Shown one piece after another: positions 7,681 to 23,897 of a stretch of 64,000 nt of DNA. This DNA is from Gottschalkiaceae bacterium SANA (lineage in GTDB: Bacteria; Bacillota; Clostridia; Tissierellales; GPF-1): contig AP028876.1 in the NCBI GenBank assembly GCA_036323355.1, positions 1 through 64,000 of the forward strand, in the 5' to 3' direction. The first letter of the stretch is position 1. Each line of letters begins with the position of its first letter. The notes beneath the pieces were generated by a model. That model ran no database searches, was not told the origin of the DNA, and saw only the letters and a list, made by a program, of their open reading frames with translations. Position numbers and translations under genes: made by a program.

Positions 7681-9051
7681 ATGCAACATGTTTTAACAAA
7701 GGGGCGAGTTTCAACAACGCTTTTAAAGCTGGCCTTGCCGATTATGGCAACGAGTTTTTTACAGATGGCTTATAATTTAATCGATATGTTTTGGATCGGA
7801 CATTTGGGATCGTCGGCAGTTGCCGCCGTAGGAACAGCGGGATTTTTTATTTGGTTTTCCTTTGCAATTATCCTTTTATCAAAAATTGGTGCGGAGGTAC
7901 TCGTTGCTCAAAATCTTGGAGCGGGCGATAGGAATAAGGCTGAAACGGCAGCAGGAACAGCCGTTGTTATGGCTATTGTAAATGGCGCTATTTTTGGTGC
8001 TATATTGATTGCTTTTCGATTTCCATTGATTCAATTCTTTCAGCTGGGAGATCTTTATGTCGAGTCCAATGCCATCGTTTACTTAAAGGTAATGGCTGCT
8101 TGCATGCCATTTTCATTTTTACCGCCAGTCTTTACTGGGATTATGAATGGGAGTGGTAATAGTCGAACTCCCTTTATTATTAACACAATAGGACTGATTA
8201 CCAATATGATTCTAGATCCTCTATTGATCTTTGGGATAGGAAGCTTTGCAGGATGGGGCGTTCTTGGTGCGGCAATTGCTACCGTCATTGCCCAGGGTTT
8301 GGTTGTATTTTGTTTCCTACTTGTTTTTGCACGGGGGGGCAGTTTTTTATCTCCGTTTTTTTATCTCAGCCGATTTAAATGGGGAATGGTCAAGGAAATT
8401 TATAAACTCGGCATTCCTGTTTCTGTGCAAAGTGGAATATTCACTTTGATTGCCATGATTCTGGCCCGCTTAATTGCAGGATGGGGTCCTACAGCCATTG
8501 CTGTTCAAAAAGTTGGATCACAAATCGAATCAATTTCTTGGATGACGGCATCGGGTTTTCAAGCTGCAGTGAGTGCATTTACGGGTCAAAATGCTGGAGC
8601 TAAGAAGATTGGTCGTGTAAAAGAGGGGGTTCGATCCGCTCTTCGAATGATGTTTGGAATTGGAATGTTGGCGACGATCATTATGTTCTTTTTTGCAGAA
8701 CCGATTTTTTCGATTTTCTTATCGGAATCAGAAGCCTTGTCTCTTGGAATTGACTATTTACGGATTCTTGCTTTTTCCCAAGTTTTTATGAGCCTTGAGA
8801 TTACAACAGCGGGCGCATTTAATGGATTAGGGAAAACCATGCCGCCTTCGATTATCGGAGTTGGAGGAAATCTTCTTCGAATTCCTATGGCAATCTTCTT
8901 CATGCCTTCCTTAGGATTAAATGGAATCTGGTGGGCGATTTGTATTTCCAGCATTTTAAAAGGACTGATGATGATGAGCTGGTACTGGAAAAATGAATCG
9001 GCCATGACCCAGTCGATTTTGGAAAGATTCTCCCCGTTAAAGGCAGAATAA
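7681..9051 (+). CDS. MATE family multidrug/sodium antiporter
   Basis: A 456-residue polytopic membrane protein with the twelve-helix, two-bundle pattern of the MATE exporters. Recognisable features are the N-terminal LLKLALPIMATSFLQMAYNLIDMFWIG, the AVAAVGTAG motif, and the second-half repeat beginning LGIPVSVQSGIF with QVFMSLEITTAGAFNGLGKT. MATE proteins export cationic drugs or metabolites using sodium or proton gradients. The ATG at 7681 has AAGGAAAGGGG upstream; an in-frame ATG at 7645 lies in the terminator of the previous gene and is rejected. The substrate is not predictable. Confidence 0.95.
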   Translation: MQHVLTKGRVSTTLLKLALPIMATSFLQMAYNLIDMFWIGHLGSSAVAAVGTAGFFIWFSFAIILLSKIGAEVLVAQNLGAGDRNKAETAAGTAVVMAIVNGAIFGAILIAFRFPLIQFFQLGDLYVESNAIVYLKVMAACMPFSFLPPVFTGIMNGSGNSRTPFIINTIGLITNMILDPLLIFGIGSFAGWGVLGAAIATVIAQGLVVFCFLLVFARGGSFLSPFFYLSRFKWGMVKEIYKLGIPVSVQSGIFTLIAMILARLIAGWGPTAIAVQKVGSQIESISWMTASGFQAAVSAFTGQNAGAKKIGRVKEGVRSALRMMFGIGMLATIIMFFFAEPIFSIFLSESEALSLGIDYLRILAFSQVFMSLEITTAGAFNGLGKTMPPSIIGVGGNLLRIPMAIFFMPSLGLNGIWWAICISSILKGLMMMSWYWKNESAMTQSILERFSPLKAE

Positions 9052-9092
9052 ATGATATAATAAAAGAGGAAAACAAAGAGAAGGAGCAAAGG

Positions 9093-9299
9093 ATGAAAAT
9101 TATAAAAATTAAAACGCCATTTATTAAATTGGATCAATTTTTGAAGTTTGCAGAAGTGGTTCAAGGCGGCGGAGAAGCAAAAATTCTAATTCAAGACGGC
9201 CTTGTGGAAGTGAATGGAGAAGTTTGTATCCAAAGAGGGAAAAAACTATATAGCGGCGATCGCGTTCAATTTGAAAACGAATCCTACGAAGTTCAGTAG
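9093..9299 (+). CDS. rlbA: S4-domain protein YaaA/RlbA (ribosome maturation)
   Basis: A 68-residue single S4-like RNA-binding domain (LDQFLKFAEVVQGGGEAK, then VEVNGEVCIQRGKKL and GDRV). The same small gene precedes recF in Bacillus subtilis and many Clostridia, where it is linked to ribosome assembly. AAGGAG precedes the ATG, and a TATAAT at 9056-9061 may be a -10 element, although no good -35 accompanies it. recF follows after 62 bases. Confidence 0.92.
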   Translation: MKIIKIKTPFIKLDQFLKFAEVVQGGGEAKILIQDGLVEVNGEVCIQRGKKLYSGDRVQFENESYEVQ

Positions 9300-9361
9300 G
9301 TCGTTTTCTATTTACAGCAGAAAATGATATAATGAATCAGATATGCGTCTAGGAGGAAAAT

Positions 9362-10470
9362 GTGAGAATTCGGAAGATTCATTTGATTCATTATCGAAAT
9401 TATCGTCTGCTTCGATGTGAATTAGGAAACACAATAAATATTTTTTACGGGGAAAACGCCCAAGGAAAAACGAATCTTTTGGAAGCCATTCATTATCTCT
9501 CGTATGGAAAATCATTTCGCAAAGCCAAGGATCGTGATTTAATCGCCTTTGACCAGCCTGAAAGCTATATTGGGCTGGAATTGGAACGGGGGAACGGTCA
9601 TCATTTGCTGGAAGCCAAACTGGTGAAAGATGGGTCCAAAAAGGTAAGAATTGATCGTTTGCCGGTTGACCGGATTAAAGAGTTGAATGAACTCTTGTAT
9701 GTAATTGCTTTTATTCCAGAGGATTTACGATTGGTCAAGGGATCTCCAAAGGATCGCCGAGAATTTATTGATAGAGAGCTTTCTAAGTTGAAACCGGTTT
9801 ACGCGAAAAAAATGCAGCAGTATGAACGGGTTTTAAAACAAAGAAATATGCTTCTTAAAATGGTAAGCTATGATCCTGATAAGGAGAAGATCCTTTCTGT
9901 ATATACGCTGCAATTGATTGGCTTAGGAAGTCAAATTATAAAAACGCGTCAAGAATTTTTGGCGCAATGGGAAGGCTATGCGAAAGATCTGCACGGCAAG
10001 ATATCGGATCATTTAGAAGAATTGGCGATGGAATACGAGTCGGGTGTCCATGGTCAATCGTTAGAATCAATCCAAGAAGATTTTGAAAAGCGATTAGAAG
10101 ATATGAAGGCTGAAGAACGTACAAAGGGAACAAGTTTGATTGGCCCTCATCGCGACGATTTGATTTTCTTGATCAATGGAAAAGATGCCCGAATTTATGC
10201 ATCGCAAGGACAGCAGCGTACGGTTGCCTTGTCGGTAAAATTGGCTGAAATCCATTTGGTAGAAGAAATTTTTAATGAGAAGCCGGTTTTACTTCTCGAT
10301 GATGTACTTTCCGAGTTGGATGCGAAAAGACGTCAATTTTTAATTGAAACCTTTCGATCCTTCCAAACGATTATAACAACTGCCGATGATACGGTAATGA
10401 AGAGTATTTCTCATCTGAATCCAACTGTTTTTCATATTCAAAGTGGCAGTGTGATCAGGGAGGAGTCCAT

Positions 10471-10474
<4 letters not shown>
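9362..10474 (+). CDS. recF: DNA replication and repair protein RecF
   Basis: An SMC-like ATPase that loads RecA at single-strand gaps with RecO and RecR. It has 370 residues; Walker A is GENAQGKTNLLEA near residue 30, the signature is ASQGQQRTVALSVKLAE, and Walker B is VLLLDDVLSELD. It begins with GTG at 9362, five bases after AGGAGG (9351-9356). Its stop overlaps the start of remB by four bases (ATGA), so the two are translationally coupled. Confidence 0.97.
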
Positions 10475-12658
<2,184 letters not shown>

Positions 12659-12678
12659 GCAAGGGGGAATCGGCTGAG

Positions 12679-15192
12679 ATGGAAGAAAATCGTATTATAC
12701 CGATTAATATAGAAAGCGAAATGAAGAAGTCCTATCTTGAATATGCCATGAGTGTCATTGTATCCCGTGCACTTCCGGATGTTCGAGACGGATTGAAACC
12801 TGTGCATCGTCGTATTTTGTATGCGATGCATGAACTGAATCTAGCAAGCGATAAACCACATCGAAAGTCCGCCAGGATTGTCGGTGACGTTTTGGGTAAG
12901 TACCACCCCCATGGCGATACGGCGGTATATTTTGCCATGGTTCGATTGGCTCAGGAGTTCTCGAGCCGTTACATGATGGTCGATGGTCATGGTAACTTTG
13001 GCTCCGTGGATGGAGACAGTGCGGCAGCTATGCGTTATACAGAAGCAAGGATGGCAAAAATTACAGCTGAGATGCTTCGGGATATTGAAAAAGAAACTGT
13101 AGATTATCGACTGAACTTTGATGAAACACTAAAAGAACCCACTGTTATGCCAAGTCGTTTTCCGAATTTATTGGTGAATGGTTCCAACGGTATTGCGGTT
13201 GGTATGGCGACAAGTATACCGCCTCACAACTTGACAGAAGTCATCAATGGATGCATTACCTTGATTGATGATCCGGAAGCAACCATTGACATGTTAATGG
13301 AAGATATTCAGGGACCAGATTTTCCAACGGGTGCCATTGTAAATGGAATGGAGCCGATTCGAGAAGCATATCGCACAGGTCGAGGTAAGGTTCGTGTACG
13401 ATCAAAGTCTGAAATTGAAGAAATGCACAATGGAAAACATCGCATTGTCGTTACAGAGATTCCCTATCAAGTCAATAAGGCACGATTGATCGAGAAGATC
13501 GCAGACCTTGTTCGTGATAAAAAAATTGATGGAATTACAGATTTGCGCGATGAGTCGGATCGAGAAGGCATGCGTATGGTCATCGAATTGCGTCGGGATG
13601 CAAATGCGAATATTGTATTGAATAATTTGTATAAGCATACCCAGATGGAAGATACTTTCAGTATTATCATGTTGGCCTTGGTAAACAACGAGCCCAAGGT
13701 ATTAACGCTGAAACAGATGCTACAGCATTATCTACGTCATCAACAAGACATTGTGGTTCGCCGCACGAAATTCGATCTTCGAAAAGCAGAAGAACGAGCG
13801 CACATATTAGAAGGTTTGCGTATTGCCATGGATCATATTGATGAAATCGTAAAATTGATTCGTGCGTCTAATGATCGTAGTGAAGCAAGACAGCGATTAA
13901 TGGAACGATTCGGCTTATCTGAAATTCAAGCAAAAGCCATTGTAGATATGCGATTGGGTCAATTGACGGGCTTGGAACGAGATAAAATTGAAACTGAGTT
14001 TGCGGAATTGCAAGAGAAGATCAAGTATTATAAAGAAATTCTTGCAAGTGATGAGATGGTATATAACATCGTAAAAGAAGAGTTGATTCAAATTCGAGAT
14101 AAGTTTGGTGATGAGCGACGAACCAAATTACAGCCATCAGCCAATGATATTTTATTAGCGGATATGATCGAAGAAAAAAAGGTTGTTGTTACCTTGACGC
14201 ATTTTGGTTATATCAAGCGGATCGCTGAAGATACTTACCGCGCGCAGCGGCGGGGTGGTAAGGGAATGAAAGCTTTGACCACAAGGGATGAGGATTTTGT
14301 TGAAAATATCTTAATCACATCGAGTCATGCTGAATTGCTATTCTTCACCAATACAGGCCGTGTTTATTCCAAACAGGCTTTCTATATTCCAGAGGCAACT
14401 CGAACAGCAAAGGGGACAGCAGTAGTTAATGTTCTCGAGTTGGATCCTGGCGAACGTGTCACCAATATTCTGGCAGTTTATGAGCCTGAGGAGACAGCAG
14501 GATTGATTTTTGCTACAAGGAAGGGAATCGTCAAGAAAACGCCATTGACGAATTTTACGAATATTCGTAGAAATGGCCTGCGTGCTGTTAATCTTCGAGA
14601 GGATGACGAGTTGATTGATGTGAAGATGACTTCGGGTAATTCTGAAGTGATGTTAACAACATCAAAAGGAAAGGCGATTCGATTCCAAGAAGAGCAGGTG
14701 CGCGAAATGGGTCGTACGGCGACTGGAGTCAAGGGAATTCAACTGGATTCTGATGATTTCTTGGTTTCCATGAATATTGTAGACAATTCAGAGCAGACCC
14801 TTTTGGTCTTGAGTGAGTTTGGATATGGCAAACGAACAAAACTTGATCAGTACAAACCACAAAATCGTGGTGGAAAGGGATTGATCACCTATAAGGTAAC
14901 GGATAAAACGGGTCGATTGATTGGGGCCAAGTTGGTAACCGACGAGGAAGACCTGATGGTTATCAGTCAGGAAGGCATTGTCATTCGCCTTTCTTGCCAA
15001 GAGGTATCTGTGATTGGTCGAAGTACCCAGGGGGTTCGCATCATGCACGTTAATGAAACGGATCAAGTGGTTTCGATTGCCAAGGTTGCTTTTGAGGAGC
15101 CAGAGGACGAAGAAGAGTTACAAGAAATTATCAATGAAGAGTTGAATGAAACAGAAGAGTTGACGCAAACGGAAGATTCTGATAAAGAATAA
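12679..15192 (+). CDS. gyrA: DNA gyrase subunit A
   Basis: The DNA-cleaving subunit of gyrase, 837 residues. The catalytic tyrosine is Tyr120 in [10 protein letters not shown], the winged-helix domain lies N-terminal, and the C-terminal domain has the repeated beta-pinwheel blades with the gyrase box QRRGGKG near residue 525. A notable feature is the quinolone region [14 protein letters not shown]: Thr81 and Phe85 stand where Escherichia coli has Ser83 and Asp87. The C-terminal 30 residues are highly acidic. RsbV/RsbW/SigB-type genes follow within 17 bases, so gyrA appears to head that cassette. Confidence 0.98.
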   Translation: MEENRIIPINIESEMKKSYLEYAMSVIVSRALPDVRDGLKPVHRRILYAMHELNLASDKPHRKSARIVGDVLGKYHPHGDTAVYFAMVRLAQEFSSRYMMVDGHGNFGSVDGDSAAAMRYTEARMAKITAEMLRDIEKETVDYRLNFDETLKEPTVMPSRFPNLLVNGSNGIAVGMATSIPPHNLTEVINGCITLIDDPEATIDMLMEDIQGPDFPTGAIVNGMEPIREAYRTGRGKVRVRSKSEIEEMHNGKHRIVVTEIPYQVNKARLIEKIADLVRDKKIDGITDLRDESDREGMRMVIELRRDANANIVLNNLYKHTQMEDTFSIIMLALVNNEPKVLTLKQMLQHYLRHQQDIVVRRTKFDLRKAEERAHILEGLRIAMDHIDEIVKLIRASNDRSEARQRLMERFGLSEIQAKAIVDMRLGQLTGLERDKIETEFAELQEKIKYYKEILASDEMVYNIVKEELIQIRDKFGDERRTKLQPSANDILLADMIEEKKVVVTLTHFGYIKRIAEDTYRAQRRGGKGMKALTTRDEDFVENILITSSHAELLFFTNTGRVYSKQAFYIPEATRTAKGTAVVNVLELDPGERVTNILAVYEPEETAGLIFATRKGIVKKTPLTNFTNIRRNGLRAVNLREDDELIDVKMTSGNSEVMLTTSKGKAIRFQEEQVREMGRTATGVKGIQLDSDDFLVSMNIVDNSEQTLLVLSEFGYGKRTKLDQYKPQNRGGKGLITYKVTDKTGRLIGAKLVTDEEDLMVISQEGIVIRLSCQEVSVIGRSTQGVRIMHVNETDQVVSIAKVAFEEPEDEEELQEIINEELNETEELTQTEDSDKE

Positions 15193-15209
15193 GTGAGGGG
15201 TGATTGCCA

Positions 15210-15524
15210 ATGAATTTACAAATTGAAGTGAGAACTGCTGAAGAGTTTATTCAAGTTGTACCGATTGGGGAAATCGATGTGTATTCTGCACCAGCATTTA
15301 AGGAAGAGTTGTTTTCTGTGATACAAAACACGAAGAAGAACCTCGTGATTGATGGAGAAAAGCTGGATTATATTGATTCAACAGGACTCGGTGTTTTAAT
15401 TGGCGGACTGAAAAGGATGAGAGAAAAGGGCCTGAGTATTACCATTACGGGCTTAAATCCAAACATCCATAAGTTATTCACCATTACTGCTTTGGATAAG
15501 CCGTTTAACATCAAGGGGGCATAA
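15210..15524 (+). CDS. rsbV: STAS-domain anti-anti-sigma factor (RsbV/SpoIIAA-like)
   Basis: A single STAS domain of 104 residues. The phosphoacceptor segment is YIDSTGLGVLIGG, with the serine at the position phosphorylated in RsbV. Such proteins, when unphosphorylated, bind the anti-sigma kinase and free the sigma factor. The ATG at 15210 is nine bases after GAGGGG; a TTG at 15204 is too close to that site. It lies 17 bases behind gyrA and two bases before the RsbW-like gene, an unusual but clear partner-switch cassette. Confidence 0.9.
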   Translation: MNLQIEVRTAEEFIQVVPIGEIDVYSAPAFKEELFSVIQNTKKNLVIDGEKLDYIDSTGLGVLIGGLKRMREKGLSITITGLNPNIHKLFTITALDKPFNIKGA

Positions 15525-15526
15525 AT

Positions 15527-15904
15527 ATGGATCGAATTGACTTGCGCGTTCCTGTCAAAGCTGAGTATGTAAGCATGAACCGATTGGTGTCTTCTTCCTT
15601 AGCATCTTTAATGGGTTTCGATATCGAGGCAATTGATGATATCAAGGTCTGCTTGGGAGAGGTTTGCAACCAATGTATTCAACTTGCGGCTTTACAGGCG
15701 GAATTTTTGGAAATTGGATTTTTAAGAGATGAAAATTTGTTGCGTATGGAAGTATCTGTAGAGGTTGAAAATGAATTGGATGACTTGACTACAAGTGGAT
15801 TAGAGATGAGCCGATTGATCGTTGAGACTTTAATGGATAATTTCAGCGTAGCACAAGAAAATGGTCAGGTGCGTATCGAAATGTCTCGGAGATTGGAGGC
15901 CTAA
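15527..15904 (+). CDS. RsbW-like anti-sigma factor with degenerate ATP-binding motifs
   Basis: A 125-residue protein whose order, length and pattern (IDDIKVCLGEVCNQCIQLA; GLEMSRLIVETLMDNFSV) match RsbW/SpoIIAB serine kinases. Two ATP-site motifs look lost. In the N box, Glu-x-x-x-Asn reads Glu-Val-Cys-Asn-Gln, with Gln at the Mg-binding Asn position. The Asp-x-Gly-x-Gly (G1) motif is absent from the expected region VSVEVENELDDLTTSG. It lies between the STAS gene and the sigma gene, so an anti-sigma role is likely; kinase activity is doubtful. Confidence 0.8.
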   Translation: MDRIDLRVPVKAEYVSMNRLVSSSLASLMGFDIEAIDDIKVCLGEVCNQCIQLAALQAEFLEIGFLRDENLLRMEVSVEVENELDDLTTSGLEMSRLIVETLMDNFSVAQENGQVRIEMSRRLEA

Positions 15905-15906
15905 CC

Positions 15907-16689
15907 ATGGTTAGAGCAAAGGATCGTCCGAATTATCGCAAGAATAAGGAAATAATTCAGAACTTGTTTCGAGAATATGCCGTATCTAGGGATCCGGTAG
16001 TTCGCGATGAATTAATTCGTCGAAATCTTTATATTGCGGAAATTCTTGCCAAGAAGTATGCAAACAAAGGGATCGAGTACGAAGATATCTATCAAGTCGC
16101 TTCGTTGGGATTGATCTATGCGATTGATCGGTATGATCTGACTAAGGGATTTGAATTTTCTAGTTTTGCGACCCCAACAATTATTGGAGAGATTAAAAAG
16201 TATTTCCGAGATAAGGGATGGTCGATTCGAGTTCCGAGAAGGATTCAAGAATTGTCGAAGAAGATCAACAATGCGAAACTAGACTTGGGACAAAAGCTGC
16301 ATCGGCCGCCAACGGTTCAAGATATTTCTGACTATCTTGGTGTTTCAGAAGAAAGTATATTGGAAGCGATGGAAGCAAGCAATGTTTATAATCTTCATTC
16401 CTTGGAATCAAGCTTTGATTCGGATAGTGAAGATAAGGATTTAAATTTATCCTTATTTTTGGGAGAAGATGATCGGAACTTCCAACGATTTGAAAACCAA
16501 GACTTCTTATTGAGGGCAATGGAAAAATTAACAGAGATTGAGAAAACGATCCTGAAGGAGCGATACATTCAACAAAAGACTCAGGTTCGTATTGCGGAAG
16601 ACTTAGGTATGTCTCAAATGACTGTTTCTAGATTAGAAAAGAGAATTATCGCGAAATTCCGCAAAGAATTGATGCGAACAGAAAATTAA
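15907..16689 (+). CDS. sigB: SigB/SigF/SigG-type RNA polymerase sigma factor
   Basis: A 260-residue sigma-70 family factor of the general-stress/sporulation type. Region 2 contains RRNLYIAEILAKKYANKG, YEDIYQVASLGLIYAIDRYD and FSSFATPTIIGEIKKYFRDKGWSIRVPRR, region 3 holds RPPTVQDISDYLGVSEE, and region 4 has the helix-turn-helix QVRIAEDLGMSQMTVSRLEKR. The cassette with RsbV- and RsbW-like genes favours a SigB-type stress role, but SigF/SigG-like sporulation function cannot be excluded by reading. GGAGG at 15895-15899 is seven bases before ATG. A terminator follows at 16700-16755. Confidence 0.92.
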   Translation: MVRAKDRPNYRKNKEIIQNLFREYAVSRDPVVRDELIRRNLYIAEILAKKYANKGIEYEDIYQVASLGLIYAIDRYDLTKGFEFSSFATPTIIGEIKKYFRDKGWSIRVPRRIQELSKKINNAKLDLGQKLHRPPTVQDISDYLGVSEESILEAMEASNVYNLHSLESSFDSDSEDKDLNLSLFLGEDDRNFQRFENQDFLLRAMEKLTEIEKTILKERYIQQKTQVRIAEDLGMSQMTVSRLEKRIIAKFRKELMRTEN

Positions 16690-16699
16690 ATATTCATAG

Positions 16700-16755
16700 T
16701 ATAATACGTCTTTCTTGCCAGTTATTTAGCTGATGGGGAAGACGTATTATATTTT
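16700..16755 (+). terminator. Long inverted repeat terminator after sigB
   Basis: A perfect 13-bp repeat, TATAATACGTCTT (16700-16712) with AAGACGTATTATA (16739-16751), extendable inward by two pairs, followed by TTTT. It ends the gyrA-sigB transcript and separates it from the rRNA promoters. The remaining bases to 16880 hold no gene. Confidence 0.75.
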
Positions 16756-16880
16756 ATGGTCATTTCCACTAGATATAGATGAAAAATGAACAAAAGCACC
16801 ATTTGTAGTAGTAGAATAAATAACGATATATTTAGAAAAAACTGACAGTGTAAAGGTGTGAAAAACGGGTAAAAAAACAG

Positions 16881-16909
16881 TTGACATGGTAATTGCCGAG
16901 TGCTATACT
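16881..16909 (+). promoter_or_regulatory. rrn operon 1 promoter P1
   Basis: TTGACA (16881-16886), 17-base spacer, TATACT (16904-16909), preceded by an A-rich UP-like stretch at 16871-16877. Confidence 0.88.
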
Positions 16910-17041
16910 TAACAAGTTGTCAAAACAAAGACAGCGCTAGAAACATTGAAATTCCAACGTTTTTTAAGCTTTAACACTTTTTTCTGTTTTGGTTTTTTGT
17001 TCCTAATTCAAAGGAATTTGAAAAAGAGTTAAAAATAACCA

Positions 17042-17070
17042 TTGACAAACTGTTTGATTCTTGATAAACT
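17042..17070 (+). promoter_or_regulatory. rrn operon 1 promoter P2
   Basis: TTGACA (17042-17047), 17-base spacer, TAAACT (17065-17070). The same -10 and following leader recur in operons 2-4, although the sequence upstream of this point differs from theirs. Confidence 0.85.
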
Positions 17071-17095
17071 AAACAAGTCGCCAACATTGCGGCAA

Positions 17096-17126
17096 TGATC
17101 TTTGAAAACTGAACATGACAGCCTCG
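17096..17126 (+). promoter_or_regulatory. rrn leader: boxA antiterminator and 16S processing arm
   Basis: TGATCTTTGAAAACT (17096-17110) is a boxA-type antitermination element. The following 17111-17126 pairs with 18765-18780 behind 16S (GAACATGACAG with CTGTCATGTTC and flanking CCTCG/CGAG), giving the RNase III-type processing stem around 16S. A second boxA lies before 23S at 18817-18831. All elements recur in the other three operons. Confidence 0.8.
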
Positions 17127-17222
17127 AATTTGACCTTTTGGTCAATGAAGAAGTAACAAGAAATACGCTAAATCAAGCAGTAATGCTTGGTTGGTAAAAG
17201 CACCCTTAGGGGTGGAAATATT

Positions 17223-21873
<4,651 letters not shown>

Positions 21874-21949
21874 AGATTAGAAGAGAGTTTTAAAGCGGAT
21901 GATTCTTGTTGAGTTTTGAGAGAGCAAATAAGCTTTCTTGACAAAAGAA

Positions 21950-22066
<117 letters not shown>

Positions 22067-22078
22067 TCTTTTTTATGA

Positions 22079-22154
<76 letters not shown>

Positions 22155-22173
22155 TTATTTTCATAGTATTAAA

Positions 22174-22290
<117 letters not shown>

Positions 22291-22300
22291 TTTTTAATTT

Positions 22301-22377
22301 GTACCTGTAGCTCAGCTGGATAGAGTGCTTGACTACGAATCAAGAAGCCGGGGGTTCGAATCCCTTCAGGTACACCA
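22301..22377 (+). tRNA. tRNA-Arg (ACG)
   Basis: Cloverleaf with acceptor GTACCTG/CAGGTAC, anticodon ACG in the loop CTACGAA, and encoded CCA. It is the last gene of rRNA operon 1. Confidence 0.95.
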
Positions 22378-22381
22378 TCTA

Positions 22382-22407
22382 AAGACGATCATTGGATCGT
22401 CTTTTTT
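22382..22407 (+). terminator. Terminator of rRNA operon 1
   Basis: AAGACGATC (22382-22390) with GATCGTCTT (22395-22403), loop ATTG, followed by Ts. Confidence 0.93.
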
Positions 22408-22736
22408 AGTATCTTCTATTCGGAGAAGTGATTTTGTTTTCGTTAGTTAAGAAGATAGAGTACTATTCTCATGGAGCCATTGCAATATAGGGAGAATAGC
22501 AGAGCATAATAGAGAGATTACGAATTGTAATGGCGGGCAGGAGACTTGAAAATAAGAAGTAAGGGTATTGAAACTTGATCAGAAGAGTGAAAAAAGCGTG
22601 GTTTTAGGCAATCAGAATTTTCTGATTGCCTTTTGTAAAAAACGATCTAATTTTTAGCTAGGCATCTGATTGATATCAAACACGATTAGACAAATCTGGA
22701 CCTGCGTCGAGTTGAAATGCAATTGTCATAGCTACT
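22408..22736. other. Intergenic stretch with an orphan terminator
   Basis: No coding region or RNA fold is convincing here. The only clear element is a plus-strand terminator at 22607-22635, for which no upstream gene is visible after the operon 1 terminator. The 3' end of the minus-strand chromate transporter operon closes the region. Confidence 0.6.
22607..22635 (+). terminator. Orphan plus-strand terminator
   Basis: A perfect 10-bp stem GGCAATCAGA (22607-22616) with TCTGATTGCC (22621-22630), loop ATTT, then TTTT. It points away from the minus-strand genes that follow. It may be a backup terminator for the rRNA operon or the end of an unrecognised small RNA. Confidence 0.7.
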
Positions 22737-23300
22737 TTAAAATATGCTGTAGACTATGCCACCAAAAAGTCCGCACAAGATCATGGTGTGGATCGGGCTG
22801 AATTTCCACTTGCGTAAAGCCAAGAAGCCGGCTGAAAAGAGTAACAAGTTGAGAAGGTTTATATTTTTAAATCCAGAGAAAATTTTTGATTCTCCAAAGA
22901 TAGCCAACAGGAAAATTGTAAATCCTGCCGAGGCGATTAATGCAACGACGGCAGGCCGTAGTCCGCTTAGTGCTCCTTTAATCCAAAAAAGTTCGCTATA
23001 CTTTGAATATACATAAGCCAGAAGTGAAACGATGATGCAGGAAGGCAAGATACAGCCCGCGGTAGCGATTATCGCACCGGGTAATCCGTATAGTTGCATG
23101 CCTACAAAGGTTGCTGAATTTACAGCGATTGGGCCGGGTGTCATTTCAGCGATTGTGATCAAATCGGTAAATTGGGTCATGGTCAACCAGCCGTGTTTTA
23201 CAACGATTCCCTCTTGAATGAGGGGAATTGCGGCCATGCCGCCACCGAAACTGAAAAGTCCAATCTGGAAAAAAGCCTTAAAGAGTGCTGCTAAACTCAT
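22737..23300 (-). CDS. chrA: Chromate transporter ChrA family, short subunit 2
   Basis: A half-size CHR protein of 187 residues with about six membrane segments and the N-terminal signature FFQIGLFSFGGGMAAIPLIQ, plus EMTPGPIAVNSATFVG. Short-chain CHR proteins come as adjacent pairs that together equal one long ChrA and export chromate, or exchange sulfate and chromate. Its ATG at 23300 overlaps the end of the partner gene by 23 bases and is preceded by AAGGAGG, so the two are translationally coupled. The true physiological anion is not certain. Confidence 0.9.
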   Translation of the reverse strand: MSLAALFKAFFQIGLFSFGGGMAAIPLIQEGIVVKHGWLTMTQFTDLITIAEMTPGPIAVNSATFVGMQLYGLPGAIIATAGCILPSCIIVSLLAYVYSKYSELFWIKGALSGLRPAVVALIASAGFTIFLLAIFGESKIFSGFKNINLLNLLLFSAGFLALRKWKFSPIHTMILCGLFGGIVYSIF

Positions 23301-23856
23301 GAGAGGCCTCCTTTTTTAGGATAAGACGTGCTTCTCTGATGATTCCAATCACTGCGCACACTCCGATGATGGCCATAACATTTATGCCGAAAGAATAGGT
23401 GGCAGCAAAAGCCAGGACCATGATTATCGAGGAAATATAGTCTTTCTTTTTTATGATTGTACTTGCTAAGTTGGTAACAACATCAGCGATCACAGCGGCA
23501 ACACCTGCCTGCATGCCCATTAGAACGGCACCGACTAGGGGGTTGCTGCGAAAGGCTTCATAAAAAAAGAAGAGTACTGAAATAATGATGAGCGGTGGAA
23601 GGATTGTACCAAAGATGGCCGCAAGTGCACCGGGAAAACCGGCGATTCGAAAGCCCACAAGAATAGAGCCGTTTACAGCAACGGCACCTGGAGCCGATTG
23701 GGCGATTGCTGTGTAGTTTAGCATTTCTTCTTCTTCCATCCAGTGCAATTCATCTACGAATTTCTTTTTCATTAAGGAGATGATGACATATCCTCCGCCA
23801 AAGGTAAATGCACTAAGATAGAAGGTGGATGTAAATAGCTTAAAAAGTTTTTTCAT
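23278..23856 (-). CDS. chrA: Chromate transporter ChrA family, short subunit 1
   Basis: The first half of the split CHR pair, 192 residues, with FYLSAFTFGGGYVIISLMKKKF and QSAPGAVAVNGSILVGFRIAG matching the paired motifs of the partner. About six membrane helices are visible. I choose the ATG at 23856 because a GGAGG lies correctly before it; the longer reading from 23886 has no such site. It is transcribed divergently from a LysR-type gene with a 113-base gap containing a palindrome. Confidence 0.9.
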   Translation of the reverse strand: MKKLFKLFTSTFYLSAFTFGGGYVIISLMKKKFVDELHWMEEEEMLNYTAIAQSAPGAVAVNGSILVGFRIAGFPGALAAIFGTILPPLIIISVLFFFYEAFRSNPLVGAVLMGMQAGVAAVIADVVTNLASTIIKKKDYISSIIMVLAFAATYSFGINVMAIIGVCAVIGIIREARLILKKEASHEFSSTL

Positions 23857-23897
23857 AGTAATCCTCCAACTGTTATTGATCAACATAATTCTATTAC

